A stretch of DNA of 64,000 nucleotides from an uncultured Myxococcales bacterium. Its GTDB lineage: Bacteria > Myxococcota_A > Polyangia > Polyangiales > Polyangiaceae. Shown piece after piece: positions 7,464-16,118 of this stretch. The stretch lies in contig CALFEQ010000029.1 in assembly GCA_937949945.1 (NCBI GenBank), positions 62,001-126,000 of the forward strand, read 5' to 3'. The first letter of the stretch is position 1; every line of letters starts with the position of its first letter. Below the pieces are notes generated by a model that was not told the origin of the DNA, searched no databases, and saw only the letters and a list, made by a program, of their open reading frames with translations. A program made the translations under genes and the position numbers.

Positions 7464-8747
7464 TCAGGGATGCTGCACGCTCTCGCGGCGGCGCTTGCGG
7501 GCCTTGAGCTCGGGCGACTCCGCGACGGCCATGCCGATGAGGCGCATGCCCTCGAGGAAGTGCTTCACGCCCATCGCGACGAGCTCGGGGTTCGCGGCGC
7601 CGACGTCGGGGAAGCCGCGCTCGTCGACCGGGACCTTGCCCCAGTTCGCGAAGAGCTTGCCCCACGGGCTCTCGAGCACCGGCGCCATCTTCTCCTTCGC
7701 GAAGCGCGGGTACCAGAACATGTCGTGGTACGCGACGCTCGCGACGTAGGCCCACGGCGCGAGCCAGGTCTTGAGCGACCACTCCACCGGCTTCTTCAGC
7801 GGGCCCCAGTAGATGCGGTGCTGGTTCTTCGACGCGAACGTCATCTGCTTGAACGGTCCGTCGAAGTGCCAGTTCTCGTTCGCCGCCTCGACGTCGCCGA
7901 CGATCTGGATGTCGCGCGGGTCGCCGCAGCCGAGCCCCGCGTCGTGCGCGAGGCGGATGAACTTGCAGTCCTTCAGCGGGTCGAAGCCCATGAGCTTCGC
8001 CGCCACGGCGTCGATCGCGACCTGGTCCTGCGACGCGAGGATGATGTCCTTCGTGTACGGCACCATGCAGCGCGGGCCCGGCCCGTCGCCCGCGAAGGTC
8101 CCGTCCATGACCGCGAAGATCCCCTTGTGGATCTTCTTCTGGATCATGAGCAGGTCGACGAGGGTTTCGTGGATGACCGGGTGCGTCCAGTGCCGGTGCT
8201 CGTTCAGCAGACCGCCGAATGCGTTCTTCATCGCGCCCGTCGTCGTCGTGAAGACGTGCGTCTTCACCGTCGGCAGGTGGATGATGTTCTCGCCGATGAA
8301 GCGCTTCGGGATCGAGAAGCCCTTCGGGTAGACCTCGTTGAGGCAGAGGAACTTCTTCGTCAGGTCACCGACGGCGTCGCGGATGTCGATCCACTCCTGG
8401 CCCTCGTAGAGGTGGATGTTGCGGATCCCGTGCGCCTGGACGACGTCGATCTGCTTGTTCTCACGCTCGCCGAGGTGCGCGTCGATGACGACGGTACGGT
8501 TGTGGCAGGCGTGGATGAGGTTCGGATCGTAGCCGTCCTTCTTCATCGCCCGGATGACCCCGTCGAGCTGCCACGGCGTGGTCGACGAGCTCGGGTAGAA
8601 GAAGTGCCAAGAGATGTTGACCTTCAGGGCCGTGTCCGCGCTCTTGTCGATGACGTCCTGGTACCGAGCCAGGTTCATCAGGCGGTGGTAGTCCTCGAGC
8701 ACGGTGGCGGGCTTCGTCTTGATGACGGCGACGACGGACTTGGACAT
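7464..8747 (-). CDS. DUF362 domain protein
   Basis: A 427-residue protein of the DUF362 family, which is named for iron-sulfur-associated and uncharacterised bacterial and archaeal proteins; the biochemical role is not established. Typical features are HLPTVKTHVFTTTTGAMKNA around residues 155-174, the following FGGLL and HRHW, and DQVAIDAVAAKLMGFDP (about 260). The HCx4-type Fe-S clusters seen in some longer family members are absent here. The start MSKSVVAVIKTKP is chosen because the reading frame upstream is low-complexity and codes nothing recognisable. The gene stands alone, flanked on both sides by inverted heptamer repeats and followed by its own terminator. Confidence 0.85.
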   Translation of the reverse strand: MSKSVVAVIKTKPATVLEDYHRLMNLARYQDVIDKSADTALKVNISWHFFYPSSSTTPWQLDGVIRAMKKDGYDPNLIHACHNRTVVIDAHLGERENKQIDVVQAHGIRNIHLYEGQEWIDIRDAVGDLTKKFLCLNEVYPKGFSIPKRFIGENIIHLPTVKTHVFTTTTGAMKNAFGGLLNEHRHWTHPVIHETLVDLLMIQKKIHKGIFAVMDGTFAGDGPGPRCMVPYTKDIILASQDQVAIDAVAAKLMGFDPLKDCKFIRLAHDAGLGCGDPRDIQIVGDVEAANENWHFDGPFKQMTFASKNQHRIYWGPLKKPVEWSLKTWLAPWAYVASVAYHDMFWYPRFAKEKMAPVLESPWGKLFANWGKVPVDERGFPDVGAANPELVAMGVKHFLEGMRLIGMAVAESPELKARKRRRESVQHP

Positions 8748-8864
8748 GGGGCCGAGATCTTGGGGACGGGTAGTTCGGTTGTGTAGCCTCCCTCGCGGCG
8801 AACGGTCGCGAGAGGGCGGTGAACGGTCGAAAGCGGTGTAGCTCGGCCTGGGGTGGGAGTCCAC

Positions 8865-8891
8865 CCGGGTGAGGCCTTCGGCCTCACCCGG
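8865..8891. repeat. Perfect 12-bp hairpin with TTC loop
   Basis: CCGGGTGAGGCC (8865-8876) and GGCCTCACCCGG (8880-8891) are exact complements separated by TTC. A weaker relative (GTGAGG...CCTCAC) occurs at 7230-7251 beside the other heptamer pair. In both places TCCTCAG-type repeats follow within a few bases (here 8893-8908). No T-run follows, so a terminator role is doubtful. Confidence 0.75.
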
Positions 8892-8920
8892 AGTCCTCAG
8901 TCCTCAGCAGGAGAGGCTAA

Positions 8921-9066
8921 AGGCTCCGGGCTCCAGGCTCCAGGAGCTCGCGCGAGTACGAGCGTGGACCTCGAATTCTTCTTGGTGTGCGTCGTCACTC
9001 GAAGGAGCCCCAAGCTGAGTTCCCCCTGATTTGCCCCCAAACTGGAGCCTGGAGCCTGGAGCCTCG
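8921..9066. repeat. Intergenic element bounded by inverted heptamer arrays (copy 2)
   Basis: Left array AGGCTCCGGGCTCCAGG, extending to 8944, is the inverse of the right array CTGGAGCCTGGAGCCTGGAG, starting at 9042. The right array is base-identical over its length to the one at 7436 on the far side of the DUF362 gene. The interior (8945-9041) does not resemble the interior of copy 1 and has no reading frame worth calling. Confidence 0.7.
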
Positions 9067-9142
9067 TGACGAGCGGTCCAAACGCGCGGCACTCGGACCC
9101 CGTATCGAGCAGTGAGACCTGACCTGAGCCGAGGACGCAGCG

Positions 9143-10699
9143 TCAGCTCCGAAGCGCGAATTGCATCGGTGCCGCACCCGCGACGTCGGGGAAGCGATCG
9201 CAGAGGGCGTCCGGGATCTCGAGCGCGCGCATGATCGTGCGCCAGACGTGCTTGCCGGCGACGCGTCCCTCGTTGGTGCCGAAGCCGGGGCCCGGCGCGC
9301 CCGTGACGAGATCGGGCGCGTGGTAGCTGTAGTCGTGCCCCTCGCCGGCGTCGCCGGCGACGCGGATGTCGCCGAAGTATCCGCCGCGGATCTTGCCGCC
9401 GGCGAGGATGACGGTGTTCTTGCCCGCGTTGCCGTAGGAGTCGGCCTTCGCCTCGCGCGACCCGTCGACGCAGAAGACGGCGATGACGGTGCGGTCGAAG
9501 ATGTTCGCCTCCTTCAGCTTCTGGATCATGCGCGCGAGCGGGAGCGAGATCTGCTGCGCCATCGTGCGGACGAGCGACTCCGGCCGCCCGCCGTGGAAGT
9601 CGACGTAGTCGAACTCCACCGCGACGGAGCGGACGAGATCGTTCGTGACGAGCTTCGTCACGACGCCGAGCGACTCCCAGATCTGCGCCTTCACCGGTCC
9701 GCCCGCGACCTGGTCCGGCACGCCCTCCTTCCAGAAGGCGATCTCCTCCGGCGTCAGGCGCGGGTTGATGATGCGCGGGTTGGGGTCGTGCAGCGAGCGG
9801 CGCGACGCGGCGACCTTACTGACGTGATCGTCCTTGACCGCCTCCGAGAACCTCCGCTTCTCGAGGAAGCGCCGGTCGACGCGATCGAGGACGCGCACGA
9901 AAGCGTCCGCCTGCTCCGCGGTGTCGAGCACGCGGAGGTCCTCCACCTTCTCTGGGAACGCGGCGTAGACGGCGTCGAGCGACTGCAACCGATCGAGCTC
10001 CGCGTTCGGCAGCCCCGCCGCGAAGTGATAGGCCGTGTGGATCGACCGGCTGATGCCCTTGAAGGCGAAGCCGTTGTGGACGCTGCCGTCGATCTGCTTC
10101 TGGTGGTAGTTGTGGATCGTCGCCGGCGTGGGCGTCGACGAGTAGTAGGCCTCGCAGCCCTGCGGGAAGTTCGCGACGGGGTCGAGCGAGAACATCGGCA
10201 TCTTGCCGCCCGTCTGGCTGTACGAGCGACCGGGCGAGCGCATCGGGTTCGCCGCCTCGTGGCCGTGGATCTCCCCGACCGCCACCTCGCAGCAGTCGAT
10301 CATCGCGATGTTGTCGAGGTGCGGCGCCAGCGCGGCCGAGTCCCTCGTCAGGTACACGTCCGTGCCGTTCACGACGTGCTTCTGGAGCTCGTCGCCGCTC
10401 GCGAAGACGGCGCACTGGTTGGTGGACGAGCCGCGACGGAGGTTGGTGTGCGTCGCGAGCCCGGGCGCCACCATCACGTGCCCGTGGTCCCACTGATCGC
10501 GCAGGTCGATCTCGATGAAGTACGTCGGGCGCTTCGACTGCGCCTCGTCCGCGTACGCGACGCCCCCGGCGACCTCGTCGCACGCGTAGCGCAGGGCGCG
10601 GTCGGCGCCGAGCGCGCCGAGCACGGCCGCCATCCCCTTGAGGAACTGGCGCCGCTGGATGGGGCTCATGCGCTCGATCTCGTAGAGCTTCTTCCTCAC
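9143..10699 (-). CDS. Tat-exported DUF1501-like protein
   Basis: A 518-residue protein with a twin-arginine type leader (IQRRQFLKGMAAVLGALG, about residues 14-31), so probably folded before export to the periplasm. The body resembles DUF1501 proteins of the alkaline-phosphatase-like superfamily: VMVAPGLATH, DCCEVAVGEIHGHEAAN, and the late VILAGGKIRGGYFGD stretch. These are typically encoded beside outer-membrane or secreted cytochrome-like proteins, as here. The GTG at 10699 overlaps the upstream stop by 4 nt (GTGA) and has GAGG seven bases upstream, so it is preferred over the ATG at 10669, which would also keep the leader. The substrate is unknown. Confidence 0.72.
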   Translation of the reverse strand: MRKKLYEIERMSPIQRRQFLKGMAAVLGALGADRALRYACDEVAGGVAYADEAQSKRPTYFIEIDLRDQWDHGHVMVAPGLATHTNLRRGSSTNQCAVFASGDELQKHVVNGTDVYLTRDSAALAPHLDNIAMIDCCEVAVGEIHGHEAANPMRSPGRSYSQTGGKMPMFSLDPVANFPQGCEAYYSSTPTPATIHNYHQKQIDGSVHNGFAFKGISRSIHTAYHFAAGLPNAELDRLQSLDAVYAAFPEKVEDLRVLDTAEQADAFVRVLDRVDRRFLEKRRFSEAVKDDHVSKVAASRRSLHDPNPRIINPRLTPEEIAFWKEGVPDQVAGGPVKAQIWESLGVVTKLVTNDLVRSVAVEFDYVDFHGGRPESLVRTMAQQISLPLARMIQKLKEANIFDRTVIAVFCVDGSREAKADSYGNAGKNTVILAGGKIRGGYFGDIRVAGDAGEGHDYSYHAPDLVTGAPGPGFGTNEGRVAGKHVWRTIMRALEIPDALCDRFPDVAGAAPMQFALRS

Positions 10700-11943
10700 G
10701 GCTCACCCTCGCTCTGGCTCTGGTCCGCGGCGCTCGAAGCCTCGGCGACGTTCGTCGCGCTCACGACGGCGGCGACGACACGCGGATGCGAGAACGTCGC
10801 GACCGTGAGCGAGCCGAACGTCACCTTCGGCGGATCCCCCTTCTTGGCGCTCGAGGCGATCTCCTCGACCACCTCCTTCGCGACCTCGACCGTCGGCGGG
10901 AGCCGCAGCGCGTACTCGAGCAGGTTGCCGACCTGACACGGCACGAACATGGGGCTCTCCGCGAGGACCTTCGCGGCCTCGCCGAGATCCCTCACCGCGC
11001 GGCCGAGCATCTGGCTCTTGTCCGTCTTGGCCTCCGCGGGGTCTTGGAGGTGCGACGCGAAGAGGCCGTCCACCGATCGACCGAGCTCGCCGTTCGGATC
11101 CTGGAGGCCCGTCGCGTCCTCGCGATAGAGCCCCGACGCATCGAAGCGGACGAAGAGCTGCGTGTGCCAGCCGAACTGGCTGTGGCACGCGTAGCACGCC
11201 GTGCCGTTGCCGAACTCGTCCGGCGGAGCGCCGGACTCGTCGGCCTGGCGATCGACCTGGAACATCGGGATGAGCCTCGAGCGTTCGATGCGCGGCTCGA
11301 CGTCCTCGCTCATCGGGTACTTCTGGCACGCGAACGCACGGAGCATCGTGCTCGCACGCGTGAGGTTGAACCGGCTGGCGCGGCTCACCATGAAGGCGCG
11401 CGTGCCGAGCACGCCGGCCGTGAACGGCGCGCCCGTGTCGCATTCGCGCTTCGCGCCGTTCGCGTCGACGCAGTAGTCCGCGGTGAGGATCGTCGAGAGC
11501 GGCAGGTCTTCGCGAGCGACGTGCTCGGCGAGGTTGCCGGGCAGATCGAAGTCGATGCCGTCGCGGCTCCCGCTGACGGAGAGCTTCTGCGAGATCAGCC
11601 GGCGCGCCGCGCGCGGGAACGCAGCCTCCTTCGTCCAGGCCTCGAGCATCGGGGCGATCGCGTCGAACTTCTTCTCGTCGATCGCGGCGAGCTCCTCGGG
11701 CTCGAGCTCGCGCGAGACGAGATACGGCGCGAGCTGGCGCATGTACGCGCGCAGGTCCTCCGCGGTGAACGCCTCCGTCGGATCGACCTCCTCGCCTCCG
11801 TTCGAGACGGTCCGCCGCTGGAAGGAGCCGTCCGGCGTTCCACCGCACGCCGGACCGAGGAGCGCGGCGCCCACGGCGAGCGTCGTCGCGGCGGCGAGCG
11901 CGCCGGTGGCTCGAGCCTTCGAGAGCAGCGCGTCGAGCTTCAT
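10696..11943 (-). CDS. Lipoprotein with one c-type heme motif (CYACH)
   Basis: A 415-residue secreted protein. The leader MKLDALLSKARATGALAAAT ends in a lipobox-like GPAC, so membrane anchoring is likely. A single CYACH motif (about residue 260) would bind heme c covalently in the periplasm, and several other Cys residues could form disulfides. It lies between an N-terminal lipoprotein gene and the DUF1501-like gene and overlaps both by 4 nt (ATGA at 11940-11943, GTGA at 10696-10699), so the three proteins are probably made together. The set resembles the cytochrome plus DUF1501 pairs seen in other bacteria, where function is unsettled. The start at 11943 is set by the overlap and the signal peptide. 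Confidence 0.72.
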   Translation of the reverse strand: MKLDALLSKARATGALAAATTLAVGAALLGPACGGTPDGSFQRRTVSNGGEEVDPTEAFTAEDLRAYMRQLAPYLVSRELEPEELAAIDEKKFDAIAPMLEAWTKEAAFPRAARRLISQKLSVSGSRDGIDFDLPGNLAEHVAREDLPLSTILTADYCVDANGAKRECDTGAPFTAGVLGTRAFMVSRASRFNLTRASTMLRAFACQKYPMSEDVEPRIERSRLIPMFQVDRQADESGAPPDEFGNGTACYACHSQFGWHTQLFVRFDASGLYREDATGLQDPNGELGRSVDGLFASHLQDPAEAKTDKSQMLGRAVRDLGEAAKVLAESPMFVPCQVGNLLEYALRLPPTVEVAKEVVEEIASSAKKGDPPKVTFGSLTVATFSHPRVVAAVVSATNVAEASSAADQSQSEGEP

Positions 11944-12530
11944 CGGGCCACGAACTCCAGGGCGGAGAGGACCGCGAGGCAGACGACCTGGTACTGCGAC
12001 TCGCTGTCGAGCGCGCTCGCCGCGATCGCCTCTTCGACGGCGGCGCGGTCTTCCTTCGTGACCTCGCGCCCCCACGCGGCGAGGACGAGGGCGTCGAGGT
12101 GCTCGGGCAGCGCGGGGTAACGCTCGCGCATGGCCGGCGACGCGCAGACGGGCTTGAGCGCCTTGACCCACGTGGTGATGCGGCTCGCCGACCACGTGAG
12201 GTCGGGCTTGAGGCCGCTCGCGTAGTCGTGGTCACCGAGATCGAACCGGCGCGCGCGCAGGTCGGCGAGGATCGGATCGTCGGTGGAGACGCCGGCGACG
12301 CGCGCCACCTTCTCGAGCCGCACGTCGAACGGCAAGAGCGCGAGATCGGGGGTGTACTCGAAAGCGCCTTCGGGGCGCTCGACACGGTCGCCGGAGGACG
12401 TCGGCGTCTCCGACTCCTTGGATCGGTTCTTCAGCGACGACGGGTCCTCGTCGGCGGCGCAGCCGCCGAGAACGGCCGCGGCGAGCGCGAGCGTCAGCGC
12501 CGTCGAGCGCACGAGGAGAGAGCGAGCCAT
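11940..12530 (-). CDS. Lipoprotein, first gene of the DUF1501-like operon
   Basis: A 196-residue protein with a clear lipoprotein signal (MARSLLVRSTALTLALAAAV, lipobox LGGC). After a short Ser/Glu linker there is an alpha-helical domain (about 60-196) with two Cys residues (VKALKPVCAS and QYQVVCLAV) and no heme motif. The family was not recognised. Its stop codon overlaps the start of the CxxCH gene by 4 nt, so the two are translationally coupled, and a common envelope complex is a reasonable guess. The 260-nt gap to the divergent addB gene should hold the operon promoter. Confidence 0.7.
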   Translation of the reverse strand: MARSLLVRSTALTLALAAAVLGGCAADEDPSSLKNRSKESETPTSSGDRVERPEGAFEYTPDLALLPFDVRLEKVARVAGVSTDDPILADLRARRFDLGDHDYASGLKPDLTWSASRITTWVKALKPVCASPAMRERYPALPEHLDALVLAAWGREVTKEDRAAVEEAIAASALDSESQYQVVCLAVLSALEFVAR

Positions 12531-12790
12531 CTCGAATTGCGCACCGAAGCAAATGACCGGCCATCGCACCACCGCGTACCTCGGCCGATCCGCGATGCTG
12601 GCCGCGCGACGTTTCGCGAAAGGATCCCGCAGGTTGCGCGCCGCTCGGAGGCGTTGCGCAAAGGGGAGCACATCGGCCCCCGAACGGCGTGGTGCCTCCA
12701 TCCCCCACCGCGGTCCGCGCGCGGTGCCCGCCGCCCACACTGGATCGGCCACCCGTGACGGCTGTTCGGGAGCCGTGTATGGGAGGGGCG

Positions 12791-15700
12791 ATGACTCGCC
12801 TCGTCCTCGAGAGCCCGAGCGCGGAGGCGCGATTGTCGCGCGCCGCGTCATGGCTCGCGTCGAGGACGGAGCCGCACGTCACGATCGTGGCCGCGTCCGT
12901 CGACGCGGCGTCCGAGATCGCGCGTCGTGCCCTCGCCCTCTCCCCCGGCCGCGCGTCGCTCGGTTGGCGGCGCACGACGCTCGGAGCCCTCGCCACCTCG
13001 ATGGCGCGCCCCGAGCTCGTCCGTCTCGGCCTCGCGCCCGCAGGCCCGCTCGCGCTCGAGGCGATCTGCGCGCGCGTGGTGCACGACCATGGCGAGGCGC
13101 TCGGCCGTCTCTCGCCGATCCGCGAACGCCCCGGTCTGCCTCGCGCCCTCGCACGCACGCTGGGCGAGCTGCGGCTCGCGCGCGTGACGGAGATCGCCGA
13201 CGCCGATCTCCAACATCTGCTCGACGCCTACGAGCGCGAGCTCGACGCCGCCAAGCTCGCGGACCGCGCGCGTACGCTCGCCATCGCCACCGACATCGCG
13301 CGCGCTCGAGCGGCTCGACGAAAGAAGCACGAAGCCTTCGACGTCGGCGCGCTGCTCATGGTCGACGTGCCGCTCCGCACGCGGGCGGAGCGGGACTTCG
13401 TCGCGGCGCTCGCCGCGAGCGCCCCTGCGGTGCTCGCCGTCGTGCCCGCGGGCGACGCCCGTGCGCGCGACCTCACGCACGCCGCCCTCGGCGACGCGTG
13501 CAAGACCGAGACGCACGTGCCGGACACGAAGACCGAAGGTCCGCTCGCGGAGCTCTGGTCGGAGCTGTTCGGCGCGGCGACGCGCCGGACGAGCGGCGTC
13601 GCGGACCAAGCCGTCACCATGCTCTCCGCTCCGGGCGAGAGCCGAGAGGCGGTCGAGATCGCGCGCATCGTCCTCGCGGAGGCCGCCAAGGGGACGCCGT
13701 TCGATCGCATGGCCGTGCTCCTCCGCGCGGCCCGCTACGGCGATCACGTCGCGGAGGCGTTCCGTCGCGCGAGGATCCCGGTCTTCTTCGCGCGCGGGAC
13801 GAAGCGCCCCGATCCGTCGGGTCGCGCGTTCCTCGCCTTGCTCGCGTGCGCGGCGGAGCAGCTCTCCGCGCGTCGCTTCGCCGAGTACCTGTCGCTCGGA
13901 GAGGTGCCCGAGGAGGACGAAGACGGCGCGCCGCCTCGCCCGCTCCCGCGTGCCGATCGCGTCGCGGCGCCGGACGACGAGACGCTGCACGCGCTCATCG
14001 GTGCGTCCGCGGCGGCCTCCGCTCCGCGCGAGGACGACGACGATCCGAAGCCGCCGCCGGTCGCCGAGGAAGACCGCGCGGCGGCCTTCGGGACGCTGCG
14101 CGCCCCACGTCACTGGGAGCGGCTCCTCGTCGAGGCGTCCGTCATCGGTCGCGCCGAGCGCTGGCGCAGCCGTCTCGCCGGGCTCGCCGCGAAGCTCGAG
14201 GCGGACATCGCCGCCTACGAGAAGAAGGACGAGATCGCGCTCGCAGAGACGGCGCGCCGCGATCTCGCCGCGCTCGAGTCGCTCCGTCGCTTCGCGCTGC
14301 CGCTCGTCGACGACCTCGAGGCGCTCCCGGCGAAGGCCACGTGGGGCGAGTGGATCGACAAGCTCGGCGCGCTCGCGTCGCGCGCGCTCGAGCGGCCCGA
14401 CCGCGTCCTCGCCGTGCTCGCCGAGCTCGAGCCGATGTCGAAGGTCGGCGGCGTGACGATCAGCGAGGTACGCCTCGTGCTCGAGCCTCGCCTCTCGCAG
14501 CTCCAGGTCCCCGAGCACGGGCGGCGCTACGGCAAGGTGTACGTCGCGACGACGGACGAAGCGCGCGGGCTCTCGTTCGACGTCGTGTTCGTGCCGGGCC
14601 TCGCGGAGAAGATCTTCCCGCAGAAGGTCGTCGAGGATCCGCTCCTTCTCGACGACGCGCGGCGCAAGCTCTCGCCCGATCTGCCGACGAACAAGGAGCG
14701 GACGGACGAAGAACGCCTCGCGCTCCGGATCGCGGTCGGCGCGGCCACGCGGCGCGTCGTCCTCTCGTATCCGCGCGTCGACATGGAACAGGCACGGCCG
14801 CGGACGCCGTCGTTCTACGGGCTCGAGGTCCTGCGCGTGGCCGAAGGCCAGCTCCGCGACTTCGAGCACCTCGCGAAGAAGGCCGCGCTCGCGGCGGACG
14901 CGCGCATCGGCTGGCCCGCGCCCGAGAGGAAGGAGGACGCGATCGACGAGGCCGAGTACGACCTCGCGCTCCTGAAGGACGTCCTCGAGAAGCCGGAGGA
15001 CCAGGTCCTCGGGCAGGCGCGCTACCTGCTCGACGCGAACGTGCACCTCGCGCGCGCGCTCCGCTTCCGCTGGTCGCGCTGGGACGGCAAGGAGCTCCGC
15101 CCGTCGGACGGCCTCGTCAAACCGGGCGAAGAGGCGCTCGCGGCGATCCGCGAGCACATGACGACGAAGCGCTCGTTCTCGCCGACCGCGCTCCAGCACT
15201 TCGCCGCGTGCCCGTACCGCTTCCTCCTCTCGGCCATCCACAAGCTCGCGCCGCGCGAGGATCCCGAGGCGATCGAGGACATGGACGCGCTCACGCGCGG
15301 CTCGCTCGTGCACGAGGTCCAGTACCGGCTGCTCACCCAGCTCCGCGAGGAAGGCCTTCTGCCCGTCACGCCCGAGAGGCTCGAGACGGCGCGCGGCAAG
15401 CTCGACGTCGTGCTCGAGAAGGTCGCCGCCGAGTACGAGGCGAAGCTCTGCCCCGCGATCAAACGCGTCTGGGACGACGCCATCACCTCCATCGGCGCCG
15501 ACCTCCGCGAGTGGCTGAAGAGGATGTCCGAGGATCCCGAGTGGAGCCCGGCGCACTTCGAGCTCTCGTTCGGGCTCAAGGAGACGCGCGCGCAGGACGC
15601 GAGGAGCAAGGACGATCCGGTCGTCCTCGACGACATCGGCCTCTTGCTCCGCGGCTCGATCGACCTCGTGGAGCGCCGCAAGACGGGATCGCTCCGCGCC

Positions 15701-16108
15701 ACCGATCACAAGACCGGCAAGGTCCGCGCGAAGAAGGACGACACGATCATCGGCGGCGGCGAGATCCTCCAGCCCGTGCTCTACGCGCTCGCGCTCGAGC
15801 GCCTGTTCCCCGGCGCCCGGGTCGAGGGCGGCGTCCTCTACTACTGCACGTCCGCGGGCGGCTTCGAGAAGGTGGAGGTCCCGCTCGACGACGATGCGCG
15901 CGCCGCGGCGCGGCTCGTCGCGAAGACCGTCGGCGACGCGCTCTCGAAGGGGTTCTTGCCCGCCGCCCCGAAGATCGAGCGAAAGGGTCAGAGCGCGTGC
16001 ACGTACTGCGATTTCAAGCGGGTGTGCGGCCCCTACGAGGAGATCCGCACGAAGAAGAAGCCGCAGGCGCCGCTGCGCGTCCTCGACGTCCTGAGGAAGA
16101 CGCGATGA
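12791..16108 (+). CDS. addB: AddB-like helicase-nuclease subunit (PD-(D/E)XK family)
   Basis: A 1105-residue protein of the size of AddB, the partner of AddA in processing double-strand breaks for recombination. The C-terminal nuclease domain carries RGSIDLVERR and RATDHKTGK (about 955-980), the PD-(D/E)XK core, followed by LQPVLYALALERL. Four cysteines match the AddB 4Fe-4S cluster: C807 in AACPYRF, and C1070, C1073 and C1079 in CTYCDFKRVC, with the CxxCx5C spacing of the family. The N-terminal helicase-like region is diverged and shows no Walker A, as in many AddB-type proteins. The start ATG at 12791 precedes the first conserved strand; upstream codons look non-coding. It ends 10 nt before addA. 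Confidence 0.88.
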   Translation: MTRLVLESPSAEARLSRAASWLASRTEPHVTIVAASVDAASEIARRALALSPGRASLGWRRTTLGALATSMARPELVRLGLAPAGPLALEAICARVVHDHGEALGRLSPIRERPGLPRALARTLGELRLARVTEIADADLQHLLDAYERELDAAKLADRARTLAIATDIARARAARRKKHEAFDVGALLMVDVPLRTRAERDFVAALAASAPAVLAVVPAGDARARDLTHAALGDACKTETHVPDTKTEGPLAELWSELFGAATRRTSGVADQAVTMLSAPGESREAVEIARIVLAEAAKGTPFDRMAVLLRAARYGDHVAEAFRRARIPVFFARGTKRPDPSGRAFLALLACAAEQLSARRFAEYLSLGEVPEEDEDGAPPRPLPRADRVAAPDDETLHALIGASAAASAPREDDDDPKPPPVAEEDRAAAFGTLRAPRHWERLLVEASVIGRAERWRSRLAGLAAKLEADIAAYEKKDEIALAETARRDLAALESLRRFALPLVDDLEALPAKATWGEWIDKLGALASRALERPDRVLAVLAELEPMSKVGGVTISEVRLVLEPRLSQLQVPEHGRRYGKVYVATTDEARGLSFDVVFVPGLAEKIFPQKVVEDPLLLDDARRKLSPDLPTNKERTDEERLALRIAVGAATRRVVLSYPRVDMEQARPRTPSFYGLEVLRVAEGQLRDFEHLAKKAALAADARIGWPAPERKEDAIDEAEYDLALLKDVLEKPEDQVLGQARYLLDANVHLARALRFRWSRWDGKELRPSDGLVKPGEEALAAIREHMTTKRSFSPTALQHFAACPYRFLLSAIHKLAPREDPEAIEDMDALTRGSLVHEVQYRLLTQLREEGLLPVTPERLETARGKLDVVLEKVAAEYEAKLCPAIKRVWDDAITSIGADLREWLKRMSEDPEWSPAHFELSFGLKETRAQDARSKDDPVVLDDIGLLLRGSIDLVERRKTGSLRATDHKTGKVRAKKDDTIIGGGEILQPVLYALALERLFPGARVEGGVLYYCTSAGGFEKVEVPLDDDARAAARLVAKTVGDALSKGFLPAAPKIERKGQSACTYCDFKRVCGPYEEIRTKKKPQAPLRVLDVLRKTR

Positions 16109-16118
16109 GGAGGATGCC

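Larger units (their letters stand above)
8748..9142. other. Intergenic region of 395 nt carrying repeat modules
   Basis: No credible gene lies here. It separates the DUF362 gene (leftward) from the 3' end of the DUF1501-like operon, so the 5' part should contain the DUF362 promoter; I could not pick out clear -35/-10 boxes. From 8865 to 9066 it is filled with a perfect hairpin, TCCTCAG repeats and a pair of inverted heptamer arrays, annotated separately. Confidence 0.7.

Noticed and set aside
7211..9066. The heptamer arrays as a CRISPR array.
   Set aside because: The units are 7 bp in direct tandem without unique spacers, and no cas gene is in the window.
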